In this document: positions 36,505-46,200 of the stretch, piece after piece
Layout of the letters: each line of letters starts with the position of its first letter
Numbering within the stretch: the first letter of the stretch is position 1
Source of the DNA: an uncultured Bacteroidota bacterium
Lineage (GTDB): Bacteria; Bacteroidota; Bacteroidia; 2-12-FULL-35-15
Length of the DNA: 64,000 nucleotides
Assembly: GCA_903847205.1 (NCBI GenBank)
Contig: CAINDA010000062.1
Coordinates: 62,001 to 126,000 of the forward strand
Direction: 5' to 3'
Program-made: the position numbers and the translations under genes
The notes under the pieces: model-generated
Databases searched by the model: none
What the model was told of the DNA's origin: nothing
What the model saw: only the letters and a program-made list of their open reading frames with translations

Positions 36505-36714
36505 GAATCTCCACATTTACCGCATGAATTAAGAGTTTTATCACCTAATTGATTATTCATTTCGCTTGAATTAAAGGTCTAACTTCAAGAATGATCATTC
36601 TTATCACGTGAATGAAGATATTTGTGACGCGAATGATCATTCACACAGCTTGAATGATCATTCGAATGACTTGAATGATCATTCACGTCATTTGAATGAA
36701 GATATTTGCTAAAA
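36505..36714 (+). repeat. Ten-unit 21-bp tandem repeat array
   Basis: Units start at 36505, 36526, 36547, 36568, 36589, 36610, 36631, 36652, 36673 and 36694, exactly 21 bases apart. Nine begin GAAT. Four (36589, 36631, 36652 and 36673) begin with the perfect palindrome GAATGATCATTC. Two others (36610, 36694) begin GAATGAAGATATTTG. The array starts 26 bases after the surface protein stop codon and runs into the terminator at 36711. Confidence 0.9.
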
Positions 36715-36735
36715 ACCCCATCATCAGGGGTTTTT
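36711..36735 (+). terminator. Terminator at the end of the 21-bp array
   Basis: AAAAACCCC (36711-36719) pairs with GGGGTTTTT (36727-36735) around a seven-base loop. It is the probable end of the 32840 transcript, placing the repeat array inside its 3' untranslated region. Confidence 0.75.
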
Positions 36736-37226
36736 ATATCATCATCACATTAATAAAAGAATTCATTTTTGTACTGAAGCTCAAAATATTTTTGAGGCGG
36801 ATGATCCCAAACTCATCATGAACATTGACTTTGATAAATTTCTGACACCTTATTTCAATTCGTTTTTTCGATATTATTTCCTAGACTGAAATAAAATATT
36901 TCAATAGAAATTATTTTTTTCAGCATACATACTATTACGGCAGCATCCTGCGCTACCCTATCCGAAGGCATTATAAAGCATCTGGTTTAATTTTTGAATT
37001 TTAAAAAATAATTTGCCGGCTGCAAAATAATAATAATAAACACCTTCTCGTTTTAATAAAATAAAAAAAATAAATAACCTCAAAAAACCTAAATCTATGA
37101 TTACACCCTTAAGCTGCAAAAAAACAATTAATTTATTACTAACCTGCAGCGGATAGCTTTTGTTCGAAATCGCATCCGGAATGTTAAAACAATTAAACTT
37201 TTCGCTGCTCTAAGTAACAAAAGAAA
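36736..37226 (+). other. AT-rich intergenic region before the Fn3 gene
   Basis: About 490 bases without a believable gene. It holds an inverted 12-base copy (GCAGCGGATAGC, 37146-37157) of the core of the repeat at 25031 and an AT-rich stretch with several TAATAA runs. Nothing else was recognised. Confidence 0.5.
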
Positions 37227-37850
37227 ATGAAAAAGTTAATTAAATATGATTTCAGCCATTATAATGTGCTCGAATTTTTTGCCTTAGTTCTTAGAGTTAT
37301 TAAAAACCTCCTTAACAATCCCGATTTCGCTGCTGTTCAAGCCGAAATTGCTCCCCTCCAGCTGTCTGCAAATGACATGAAAGATGCCAACACTGCTACA
37401 TTAAACGGAGGCCCTCAGCAAACCGAAGACCTTGCTGCTAAAAGAGCAATTGTGAATACGCTCATGGTTCAGATGGCATCTGATTGTGAAACTGAATGCG
37501 CCGGCAACCGTGTTAAAGCCCTTGGTACCGGCTTCGATATTTCGAAAGCTTCTTCCATTAAAAAAGTATTCCCTCTAAAGGTAACAGGCGTTGAAGCGCT
37601 TGCCAATGGAGGGGTGGGTATGGTTGATGTAAGCTGGTCACAGGAAGTAAACAGGATTATCTATCGGATAGAAAAAGCTGTTGTTACTAACGGCGCTCCC
37701 GGAACCTTCACCTCTGCCGGCTATACTTCAACAATGAAATATACTGTTACCGGGCTCACTGCCGGTATAGTGTATCAGTTCAGAGTTATTTCAATCAATA
37801 ACCTTGGTGAAGGCGACCCAAGCGATACTGCAACTGCAATGAGTTTATAA
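37227..37850 (+). CDS. Fibronectin type III domain protein
   Basis: 207 residues. The last 90 hold one Fn3-like domain (VDVSWSQEVNRIIYRIEKA ... YTVTGLTAGIVYQFRVISINNLGEGDPS). The first 115 are helical, with LLNNPDFAAVQAEI and a short CETEC cysteine pair. No signal peptide was seen, which is unusual for an Fn3 protein of this phylum; it may be cytoplasmic or use an unrecognised route. No partner is obvious. Confidence 0.7.
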   Translation: MKKLIKYDFSHYNVLEFFALVLRVIKNLLNNPDFAAVQAEIAPLQLSANDMKDANTATLNGGPQQTEDLAAKRAIVNTLMVQMASDCETECAGNRVKALGTGFDISKASSIKKVFPLKVTGVEALANGGVGMVDVSWSQEVNRIIYRIEKAVVTNGAPGTFTSAGYTSTMKYTVTGLTAGIVYQFRVISINNLGEGDPSDTATAMSL

Positions 37851-37964
37851 TTTATTTTGTTTCAGGAATTAATCATAGTCTGCAGGTATTGCAGGCTCTG
37901 ATTTTTTTTTGTGAAATAATGAGTTATTACAACACTTCATCTTAACCTATTCAATAATTTGTTT

Positions 37965-37997
37965 AAGCTTCTCTCATAATTCAGGGAAGCTTTTTTA
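37965..37997 (+). terminator. Terminator after the Fn3 gene
   Basis: AAGCTTC (37965-37971) pairs with GAAGCTT (37986-37992), followed by a run of T bases. It lies about 115 bases after the stop codon at 37850. Confidence 0.7.
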
Positions 37998-38031
37998 TTG
38001 TAAGAATATTACTGCTATCCCAAAGTATACC

Positions 38032-38049
38032 ACTATACATTTGTATAGT
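38032..38049 (+). promoter_or_regulatory. Operator-like palindrome before the DoxX gene
   Basis: ACTATACA-TT-TGTATAGT is a perfect 18-base palindrome, followed at once by the related ACTATAAATTGTATAG. A GTATAC hexamer lies just upstream (38025-38030). The DoxX gene starts 67 bases downstream. It looks like a site for a dimeric repressor; no regulator gene is in the window. Confidence 0.5.
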
Positions 38050-38115
38050 ACTATAAATTGTATAGCATATAAGCGTATGTTTACACCATCAATTAACTAA
38101 TTCAAAACAAATCTT

Positions 38116-38532
38116 ATGGCAGACTCAGAAACCCCAAAACCCAAAGCACTCAACATTACTTTATGGATTGCGCAGATACTGCTGGCTGCACTATTTTTAA
38201 TGGCAGGCCTTACAAAATTCACAGCTTCAATTGAGGAGCAGAGAAGTAAGATGGAATGGGCCAAACATATTTCTGAAGGCTTGATTCATTTTGCGGGAAT
38301 AGTTGAAATAGCCGGCGCATTAGGTTTATTGCTGCCTTCCATTTTAAGAAAAAAGCCGCAATTAACGCCTTGGGCTGCTGTAGGTTTAGCCATTGTAATG
38401 ATATTGGCAGTAATTCTAAATATTTCAATTGGTGAAACAAAAGCCGCAGTTCTTCTTGTATTGCCGGCAATAGCGCTGTTCATTGCCTGGGGCAGATTTA
38501 AAAAAGTACCTATTGCACCTAAATTAAATTAA
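38116..38532 (+). CDS. DoxX-like membrane protein
   Basis: 138 residues, four hydrophobic helices and the DoxX patterns WIAQILLAALFLMAGLTKF and GLIHFAGIVEIAGALGLLLPSIL. Family members sit in the inner membrane, and their function is poorly known (redox or sulfur chemistry in some). The YceI gene follows 162 bases later, a common pairing in this phylum, and both sit behind the palindrome at 38032. Confidence 0.88.
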   Translation: MADSETPKPKALNITLWIAQILLAALFLMAGLTKFTASIEEQRSKMEWAKHISEGLIHFAGIVEIAGALGLLLPSILRKKPQLTPWAAVGLAIVMILAVILNISIGETKAAVLLVLPAIALFIAWGRFKKVPIAPKLN

Positions 38533-38694
38533 AGGGCCGCCGGTTTCAAAATAAAATAAATCACTCTAAAGGATGACCTTTGTCACTGCATGCAATTCTT
38601 TATACAAATGCTTTCGTTTTTAAAGTTTATTATATTTCAGGCTTACCGATACATATTTACAATTTAACATTTACATTAATTTAAAAACAACAAA

Positions 38695-39243
38695 ATGAAA
38701 ACAACAAAATGGGCAATTGACCCTACACATTCTGAAATGCAGTTTAAAATAAAGCATTTAATGATTTCAACAGTAACCGGCCAGTTTAATAAATTCGAAG
38801 GCGGATTTGAATCTGAAGGCGAAGATTTTACAACTGCGAAAGCCCGCATCACTGCCGACATTAATTCTATCAGTACCAACAATGAGCAGCGCGACGCTCA
38901 TTTAAAAGCTTCCGATTTTTTTGACCTCGCGAATCATCCTCAGCTTACTTTTGAATCAGAAAAAATAGAAAAGCTGGATGCTGAAAACTATAAAGTTCAT
39001 GGAACACTTACTATGAGAGGTGTTAGTAAAAAAATTATTTTGGATGCCGAACTCGGCAGCATTACAAAAGACCCATGGGGCAATACACGTGCAGGCTTTT
39101 CATTGAACGGCAAAATAAACCGTAAAGATTTCGGTGTCAGCTTCGGCATGCTTACTGAAACCGGAGGCATTGCCCTTGGTGAAGAAGTAAAAATAAATAT
39201 TAATGCGCAGTTTGTTAAACAAGCCGTAGCAGAATTGGTATAA
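38695..39243 (+). CDS. YceI family protein
   Basis: 182 residues, the lipocalin-like YceI fold: TKWAIDPTHSEMQFKIKHLM, VTGQFNKFEGGFE, RDAHLKASDFFDLANHPQLTFES, and the C-terminal RKDFGVSFG. Family knowledge: YceI proteins bind polyisoprenoid-like lipids. There is no signal peptide here, so it would be cytoplasmic. It probably shares control with the DoxX gene. Confidence 0.93.
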   Translation: MKTTKWAIDPTHSEMQFKIKHLMISTVTGQFNKFEGGFESEGEDFTTAKARITADINSISTNNEQRDAHLKASDFFDLANHPQLTFESEKIEKLDAENYKVHGTLTMRGVSKKIILDAELGSITKDPWGNTRAGFSLNGKINRKDFGVSFGMLTETGGIALGEEVKININAQFVKQAVAELV

Positions 39244-39272
39244 TTTTTTATCTGCGAACAAATAACTTCTAT

Positions 39273-39311
39273 CCCCCTCTCCTTTTTCAAGGAGAGGGGC
39301 AGGGGGTGAGG
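39273..39311 (+). repeat. Dispersed repeat (CCCCTCTCC/GGAGAGGGG type)
   Basis: CCCCTCTCC (39274-39282) pairs with GGAGAGGGG (39291-39299) around TTTTTCAA, followed by CAGGGGGTGAGG. A variant of the same family is found at 48052-48089. Confidence 0.75.
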
Positions 39312-39463
39312 TCTTGTAGAATTCTGATAAAAAACGCAGCCTGAATTACAGCCAGCCTTTTACATTTAACCTCTTCAGGATATTACCCCATTGCTTTTTC
39401 CATTTATTAAAGTTATTTTTGATTAAACAATTTAAAAGTTTTTTTGAAAACCACTCTTTATAA

Positions 39464-42400
39464 ATGAAGCACGGCCAAACAATTTTTATTTTTTCAATGC
39501 TGTTTGTGTTTTCATTTAAAGGTTTTGCCGGCAAGGTCAAAACCAATGAACCTCAGAACACTGTTAAGTTTGCAGAGAATAAAAACCAGTGGGATAAAAA
39601 AGTAATCTTCCGTGCCCAGCTCGACGGCGGTGTTTTGTTTCTCGAAAAAAACTGCTTCACCTATAATTTTTATGATAAAGAATCTCTCCGCGAAACTCAT
39701 GCAGGAGGAGGAAAAAATGCTGCTCCCCCTATCTCCGCATCATTACGCCAGCATGCTTTCCGCATGACTTTTTTAAATGCTATATCATATCCTGAAATAA
39801 AAGCAAAGCAGGAAACACCGGACTATTGCAACTTTTTTATCGGCAGTGATAAAAACAAATGGGCAGGCAATGTAAAAAATTACAAAGAAGTAAATTATCA
39901 AAACCTCTACAAAGGCATTGACCTGCAGGTTCTGGGCATGCAGAACAGCCTGAAATATAATTTCATTGCAGCACCGCTGAGCAACCCCTCTGATATAAAA
40001 CTTTTTTACGAAGGACTCAGTAAAATTGAAATTGAAAAAGGCGCTCTGAAATTAACAACAAGCATTAATGAAATGCAGGAGCAGCGTCCTTATGCCTATC
40101 AATGGATTGAGGGCAGACGTGTTGAGGTGCCCTGCGAGTTTGTTTTAGAAAACTCAGTTGTAAGTTTCAGTTTCCCTCAGGGGTATGAAAAGGGATATGA
40201 ATTGGTGATTGACCCCATACTCGTTTTCGCCTGCACATCGGGTTCTCAGGCCGATAACTTTGGAATGACAGCAACCTACGATTCAAAAGGCGATCTCTAT
40301 TCAGGCGGCACAGCCTTCGGCATAGGCTACCCTGTAACACTGGGTGTGTATGACCCAACCTGGAATGGTTCAAGCACCTATCTAGGAGGAAGAACCGATG
40401 TAGTAATCACAAAATATGATTCATCCGGCACGTTTCTTCAGTATTCAACCTATCTGGGCGGTTCGCATGGGTCTGAAATTGTTACCAGCCTTGTGGTTGA
40501 CGCTCAAAACGATTTGTTATTATACGGCGCAACCGGTTCTAATGATTTTCCCGTTACTTCTAACGCTTTTGACCAGACATTTAACGGAGGAACGCTGCTT
40601 CATTTTATCTGCAACGGAACTTTTTTTGATAACGGCACAGATATTTACGTTGCTAAGTTTAATCCTTCCGGTTCCACCCTTCTTGCATCTACTTACATCG
40701 GCGGAAGCCAGAATGACGGCGTAAATACCAATAACGTAACTGTTCTTACCACTGCCTGCAGCTCTACGCCGACTTTTGAATATCCTTTAGATTCGCTGCA
40801 GTTTAATTACGGTGACCAATACCGGGGAGAAATAAATGTTGATAATAACGGAAACGTTTACATAGCAAGTTCTACCCGTTCGTCTGACTTCCCTATTGTA
40901 AACGGGTTTGATAATACACTTGGCGGAAAACAGGATGCCGTTGTTTTTAAAATGAATCCGAATTTATCTCAGCTGATCTGGAGCACATATTTAGGAGGGA
41001 ACGACAACGATGCCGGCTATGCCCTTGCCTTGGACGATTCATTGAATGTGTATGTAACCGGTGGAACAAGAAGCACTGACTTTCCGGTTACAGCAGGCGC
41101 GGTTCAGGCTTCTTTCGGTGGAGGGAAGGCTGATGGATACATTACCAAAATCAGTAAAAACGGAACCAGTATATTATCCTCCACTTTCTGGGGCTCGGCA
41201 GCTTATGACCAATGTTATTTTGTGCAGTTAGATAAATTCAGCAATGTTTATGTTGTGGGACAAACAGCAGGTGCAATGCCTGTAACGGCAGGTGTTTATA
41301 ACAACCCGAACAGCGGACAGTTCATTACCAAAATGAACAGTACACTTAATACAATGGTGTTTTCTACAGTATTCGGAAGCAGCAGCGTAGCTCCCGATAT
41401 TTCACCTGCAGCTTTTTTGGTTGATTACTGCGGTAATATTTACGTGTCAGGATGGGGCGGCAATATTATTACGAGTATTCCCACCAGCGGAATGCCTGTT
41501 ACTCCAAATGCTTTACAGCTCTCATCAGGCGACGGATATAATTTTTATTTATTTGTACTTTCTACAAATGCTGCTTCATTAGTTTATGCTACCTATTTCG
41601 GCGGTTCTCAGAGCAGAGAACATGTTGACGGCGGCACCAGCCGTTTTGATAAAAAAGGAATTGTTTATCAGGCGGTATGTGCAAACTGCGGCGGCTACTC
41701 TCTTGCAACACGCCACAATGATTTTCCGGTAACGCCTGGATCATGGCCCAATACAGGCTCAAATGTAAATCATAATACGCAGAACTATAACTGTAATATG
41801 GGTGTTTTTAAATTCAATTTTCAAGTTCCTATCGCAACCGCAAGTTTTACTGTTAATCATATTACAGGCTGCGCGCCTGTTACTGTTAATTTTTCTAATC
41901 ACAGCTCGCCCGGAGGCGCTTTTTTATGGGATTTCGGATCAGGGGATACCACTTCTTTAATCCTAAATCCTATAAGAACTTATACAATCCCAGGAACCTA
42001 CCTGATCAAATTGTATGTGAATAATGCTGCCACATGTAATATTGTTGATTCAACTTACCAGTATGTAACGGTGTATCCTGGCATTGATGCAGATTTTAAT
42101 TTTGTTTCCGTTCCCTGCACCAATCAGGTTACATTTCATGATTCATCAGCAGTTGCGCCCATTTCATGGCTTTGGCATTTCGATGACGGCGATTCATCAG
42201 CAGTTCAAAATCCCCAGCATACCTATGCAGCAAACGGAACATACAACGTGCAGCTGATTACTTCTAATAGCCATGGATGCAAGGACACAGCGGTTGTGCA
42301 GGTAAATTTTGCAGGTGCTGTCGCTCTAACGGTGTCACCGAGTGCAACTATCTGTAAAGGCAGTACCGCCCAATTAAATGCTTCCGGAGGTTTTGCTTAC

Positions 42401-43087
42401 AGCTGGACTCCCGCAGCAAGTTTAACAAATGCCTTAATTTCTAATCCCGTTGCTTCGCCCGATACAACCACAATTTATACAGTGGCCGTTAAATTTGTAA
42501 ATGGCCTAGGCGACACCTGCACCCGCTTATTATCAGATACAGTTTTTGTTGTTAATCCCGCCACTTTGCCACTGACAGCAACTGCTGATAAAGACACTAT
42601 TTTAGAAGGCACATCAACAACCATTCATGCAATTACTAATCCCGGATTAACTGTTCTATGGAGCCCTGCAGCAAGTTTAAGTAATCCGAATTTATTAAAT
42701 ACTGAAGCGTCCCCGGCTGTTACAACAACTTACACGGTAACAATAACAGGCACTTCCGGCTGTCCGAAAACAGCATTCATAACTATTTACGTTGTCCCGA
42801 AAAGCTGCAGCCCCGAAAATGTTTTTGTTCCAAACACCTTCAGCCCTAATGGCGATGGGACTAATGATGTTTTATTAGTGAGAGGAAACGAAATAAAAAC
42901 ACTTTATTTTGCAGTGTATAACAGATGGGGACAGCTCGTTTTTGAAACCAGTGATTTAACAAAAGGCTGGGATGGCGTGTACAATGGGATGAAAACAGAT
43001 CCTGTTGTTTATGCTTGGTACTTAACTGCCGGATGTTTTAACGGCGGAGTCTTAAAAAAACAGGGGAATACAACGCTGATAAGGTAA
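39464..43087 (+). CDS. Giant T9SS type B surface protein, paralogue of 32840
   Basis: 1207 residues. Signal peptide (FIFSMLFVFSFKGFAG). The front half repeats the 32840 design almost residue for residue in places (EPQNTVKFAENKNQWDKKV, AQLDGGVLFLEKNCFTYNFY). It has the same propeller and DGGTSRFDKKGIVYQAVCA stretch. Two PKD domains follow (FLWDFGSG near 825, SWLWHFDDGDSSAVQNPQHTY near 905). The last 340 residues, from about PGIDADFNF, match the end of the 43277 gene closely. It ends in a type B sorting domain (VFVPNTFSPNGDGTND, YNRWGQLVFET, KGWDGVYNG, GNTTLIR). Confidence 0.92.
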   Translation: MKHGQTIFIFSMLFVFSFKGFAGKVKTNEPQNTVKFAENKNQWDKKVIFRAQLDGGVLFLEKNCFTYNFYDKESLRETHAGGGKNAAPPISASLRQHAFRMTFLNAISYPEIKAKQETPDYCNFFIGSDKNKWAGNVKNYKEVNYQNLYKGIDLQVLGMQNSLKYNFIAAPLSNPSDIKLFYEGLSKIEIEKGALKLTTSINEMQEQRPYAYQWIEGRRVEVPCEFVLENSVVSFSFPQGYEKGYELVIDPILVFACTSGSQADNFGMTATYDSKGDLYSGGTAFGIGYPVTLGVYDPTWNGSSTYLGGRTDVVITKYDSSGTFLQYSTYLGGSHGSEIVTSLVVDAQNDLLLYGATGSNDFPVTSNAFDQTFNGGTLLHFICNGTFFDNGTDIYVAKFNPSGSTLLASTYIGGSQNDGVNTNNVTVLTTACSSTPTFEYPLDSLQFNYGDQYRGEINVDNNGNVYIASSTRSSDFPIVNGFDNTLGGKQDAVVFKMNPNLSQLIWSTYLGGNDNDAGYALALDDSLNVYVTGGTRSTDFPVTAGAVQASFGGGKADGYITKISKNGTSILSSTFWGSAAYDQCYFVQLDKFSNVYVVGQTAGAMPVTAGVYNNPNSGQFITKMNSTLNTMVFSTVFGSSSVAPDISPAAFLVDYCGNIYVSGWGGNIITSIPTSGMPVTPNALQLSSGDGYNFYLFVLSTNAASLVYATYFGGSQSREHVDGGTSRFDKKGIVYQAVCANCGGYSLATRHNDFPVTPGSWPNTGSNVNHNTQNYNCNMGVFKFNFQVPIATASFTVNHITGCAPVTVNFSNHSSPGGAFLWDFGSGDTTSLILNPIRTYTIPGTYLIKLYVNNAATCNIVDSTYQYVTVYPGIDADFNFVSVPCTNQVTFHDSSAVAPISWLWHFDDGDSSAVQNPQHTYAANGTYNVQLITSNSHGCKDTAVVQVNFAGAVALTVSPSATICKGSTAQLNASGGFAYSWTPAASLTNALISNPVASPDTTTIYTVAVKFVNGLGDTCTRLLSDTVFVVNPATLPLTATADKDTILEGTSTTIHAITNPGLTVLWSPAASLSNPNLLNTEASPAVTTTYTVTITGTSGCPKTAFITIYVVPKSCSPENVFVPNTFSPNGDGTNDVLLVRGNEIKTLYFAVYNRWGQLVFETSDLTKGWDGVYNGMKTDPVVYAWYLTAGCFNGGVLKKQGNTTLIR

Positions 43088-43121
43088 AGAGGTATTTGTC
43101 ACTGTTTATTTTTGCTAAGCA

Positions 43122-43154
43122 AGACCTGTCAGGTTTTAAAAACCTGACAGGTCT
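43122..43154 (+). repeat. Perfect 33-base palindrome
   Basis: AGACCTGTCAGGTTTT (43122-43137) and AAAACCTGACAGGTCT (43139-43154) are perfect complements around a single A. It could fold as a hairpin near the end of the 39464 transcript, but it is better seen as a dispersed palindromic repeat of the phylum. Confidence 0.8.
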
Positions 43155-43218
43155 AAAATAAAGGAAATTAGAGGTTCCTTCATATGAATGCCGGCATCGT
43201 ACAAATAATATGTTTTTG

Positions 43219-43226
43219 TATATTTG
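43219..43226 (+). promoter_or_regulatory. Candidate -7 element for the 43277 gene
   Basis: TATATTTG matches TAnnTTTG and ends 14 bases before the first in-frame ATG (43241) or 50 before the preferred start. Confidence 0.35.
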
Positions 43227-43276
43227 TTTGGATTGAATAAATGGGCCTCAGAAGATTATTCTGGCAAAATTATATA

Positions 43277-46200
43277 ATGAGAAGAAAACATTATTTTATA
43301 TTATTATTAACTCTTCTTTCATTAAAGAGTTTTGCTACTCACATTGTGGGCGGTGAAATATTTTACAATTGTATAGGAGGTAATAATTATCAGATTACAT
43401 TAAAACTTTACAGAGACTGCTTCAACGGCCTGGCTCCGTACGACAATCCAGCAACATTATTTATTTTTAATAATGCAGGAACTCTTGTCGACAGTGTTGA
43501 AATTCCTTTTCCCGGATCTGTTGTTCTGCCTTTCCCCTTAAATAATCCCTGCCTTACACCTCCTACAAATATCTGCGTTGAACAGGCAATTTATCACACC
43601 ACAATAAATCTGCCTCCACTTGCAGGCGGGTATGATATAGTTTACCAGCGCTGCTGCAGAAACGGCACAATATTAAATCTGATAAGTCCCGGTAGTGTCG
43701 GGTCAACTTATATGGCGCATATCCCTGATCCAGGGCTGGCAGTCTGTAACAGCAGTCCTCATTATAATAATTTTCCGCCTATATTTTTATGCGCCGGTGT
43801 TCCTTTAAATTTCGATCATTCAGCAACTGATGTGGACGGCGATTCGCTCTATTATGAATTATGCGATGCGTTTACCGGATTAGATCCAAACTGTCCTATA
43901 TTAGGTCCGCAGACTGCATTCGGCTGTCCTCCCCTCGCTTCACCCCCTCCGTATGCTTTCGTTCCCTGGCTTTCGCCCTACAGCGGAACATATCCATTGG
44001 GTTCATCACCCGCATTGGCGATAGATCATACAACTGGTTTAATGACCGGCACACCCAATACCATTGGGCAGTTTGTTGTTGCTGTATGTGTGAGCGAATA
44101 CAGGCACGGAGTGCTGTTGGATGTGAACAAAAGGGACTTTCAATTTAATGTTGTAAACTGCGGCCAGCCTGTTGCATCTATTCCTACACAGCAGCCGTTT
44201 TGTTTTGGGCAGCCTTCCAATTTTTCGCAGAATTCTTTGAACGCTTTTTCATATCACTGGGATTTTGGCGACCCCGGAACCAGTCTTGATACTTCAAACG
44301 TTATATCTCCTTCATGGACTTATGCGGCAATTGGAACTTACACCGTATCACTTATAGTTAATCCACATACATTGTGTGCAGATACTGCAGCTATAACCGT
44401 TAATGTTAATCCGCTGCCGGCGATGACAAATGCAAACACTGCTACAATCTGCAGCGGGGGCACACTATCAATACCATTAACAAGCAGTATTCCTTCTAAT
44501 TATTCCTGGGTGGCTGCAAATAATCCGAATACCACCGGTGAAAGCATTACAGCGCAGACAGGAAGTACAATAACGAATACAATTACAAATAATACAGTAA
44601 ATGTGCAGACAGTAATTTATACTGTAACGCCGACTTCAAATCCGGGCAACTGTGTCGGAAACGCGCAGACAATAACGGTTACGGTTAATCCTTCGCCTGC
44701 TATGACCAATCCTAACAATGTTGCTATTTGCAGCGGGGGCACTGTAAACATACCATTGACGGGCAGTTCAGCATCTGCATACACTTGGATTGCCACTGAC
44801 AATTTAAACACAACCGGCGAAAGCACAACCACCCAAACGGGAAGCCCTTTAAACAATACAATAACAAATAATACTGCATCAATACAAACGGTAACCTATA
44901 CCATTACACCGACCTCAAGCCCTCAGGGATGTGCAGGAACACCGCAGACTTTAACTGTTTTAGTAGTCCCTCCTCCAACAATGACCAGCCCTGCTTCAGC
45001 TTCTATTTGCAGCGGGGGCACAGTAAGTATTCCGCTCACAGGCAGCCTCCTTTCAACTTACTCATGGATTGCGGCAGACAATCCGAATACAACAGGGGAA
45101 AGTTTAACAACACAGACCGGGAGCCCATTGAGCAATACAATAACTGATAATGCTGCAACTGTGCAGACCGTTACTTACACTGTTACACCTACAACTATTA
45201 TTGCTGCCTGCGCGGGTACACCTCAGACGGTTACAGTAACAGTGAGTCCGCCTCCTGCAATGACTAATTTAAACACAGCAACGATTTGCAGCGGGGATGC
45301 AGTAACGCTTTCATTAACAAGCAGTATTCCTTCCACATTTTCATGGATAGCAGCGAATAACCCAAACACAACCGGAGAAAGCATTACAGCGCAGACAGGC
45401 AGTACATTAACGAATACAATAATAAGTAATGCGCTCTCGGTGCAGACGGTAACTTACACGGTAACGCCCACTTCAACCCCCGGCGGATGCGCTGGAATCC
45501 CGCAGACAATAACGGTTACGGTAAACCCTTCACCTGCTATGACAAATCCAAACAACGCTGCCATCTGCAGCGGAGCCACTGTAAACATCCCATTAACAAG
45601 CAGTTCAGCGGCAGCTTATACCTGGATTGCTGCCGACAATTTAAACACAACAGGCGAAAGCACAACATTACAGACCGGAAGCCCATTGAACAATACAATA
45701 ACAAATACTGTTTCCTCGACACAGTCGGTGATTTATACTGTTACGCCGACATCAAGCCCGCAGGGCTGTGCAGGAACTCCGCAGACTATTACAGTTTCGG
45801 TGATACCTCCTCCTTCAATGACAAGTCCTCTTTCAGCAGTTATATGCAGCGGAGGCACAGTAAGTATTCCGCTCACAAGCAGTTTAGCATCTTCATACAC
45901 CTGGATTGCTTCTGACAATTTAAATACAACAGGAGAAAGCACCACCTTGCAGACAGGAAGCCCCTTAAGCAACACAATAACAAATAATTCTACCTCAACA
46001 CAGACAGTGACATATACGGTAACTCCCACTTCAACTCTCGGCACCTGCCCCGGAACTCCGCAGACAGTGAATGTTTCCGTAAGCCCTCCGCCGACAATGA
46101 CAAGTTTAGACAGCGCAGTAATTTGCAGCGGAAGTGTTGTAACTATACCATTAACCAGCAGTGTTGCCTGCACCTATACCTGGATTGCAACTGACAATGT

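Noticed and set aside
36221-36560. Minus-strand frames at the end of the first giant gene
   Set aside because: They are antisense to the sorting domain and the 21-bp array; no start signal or family.
36505-36714. CRISPR array
   Set aside because: Units are 21 bases with no constant repeat plus unique spacer structure and no cas genes nearby; it is a tandem array.
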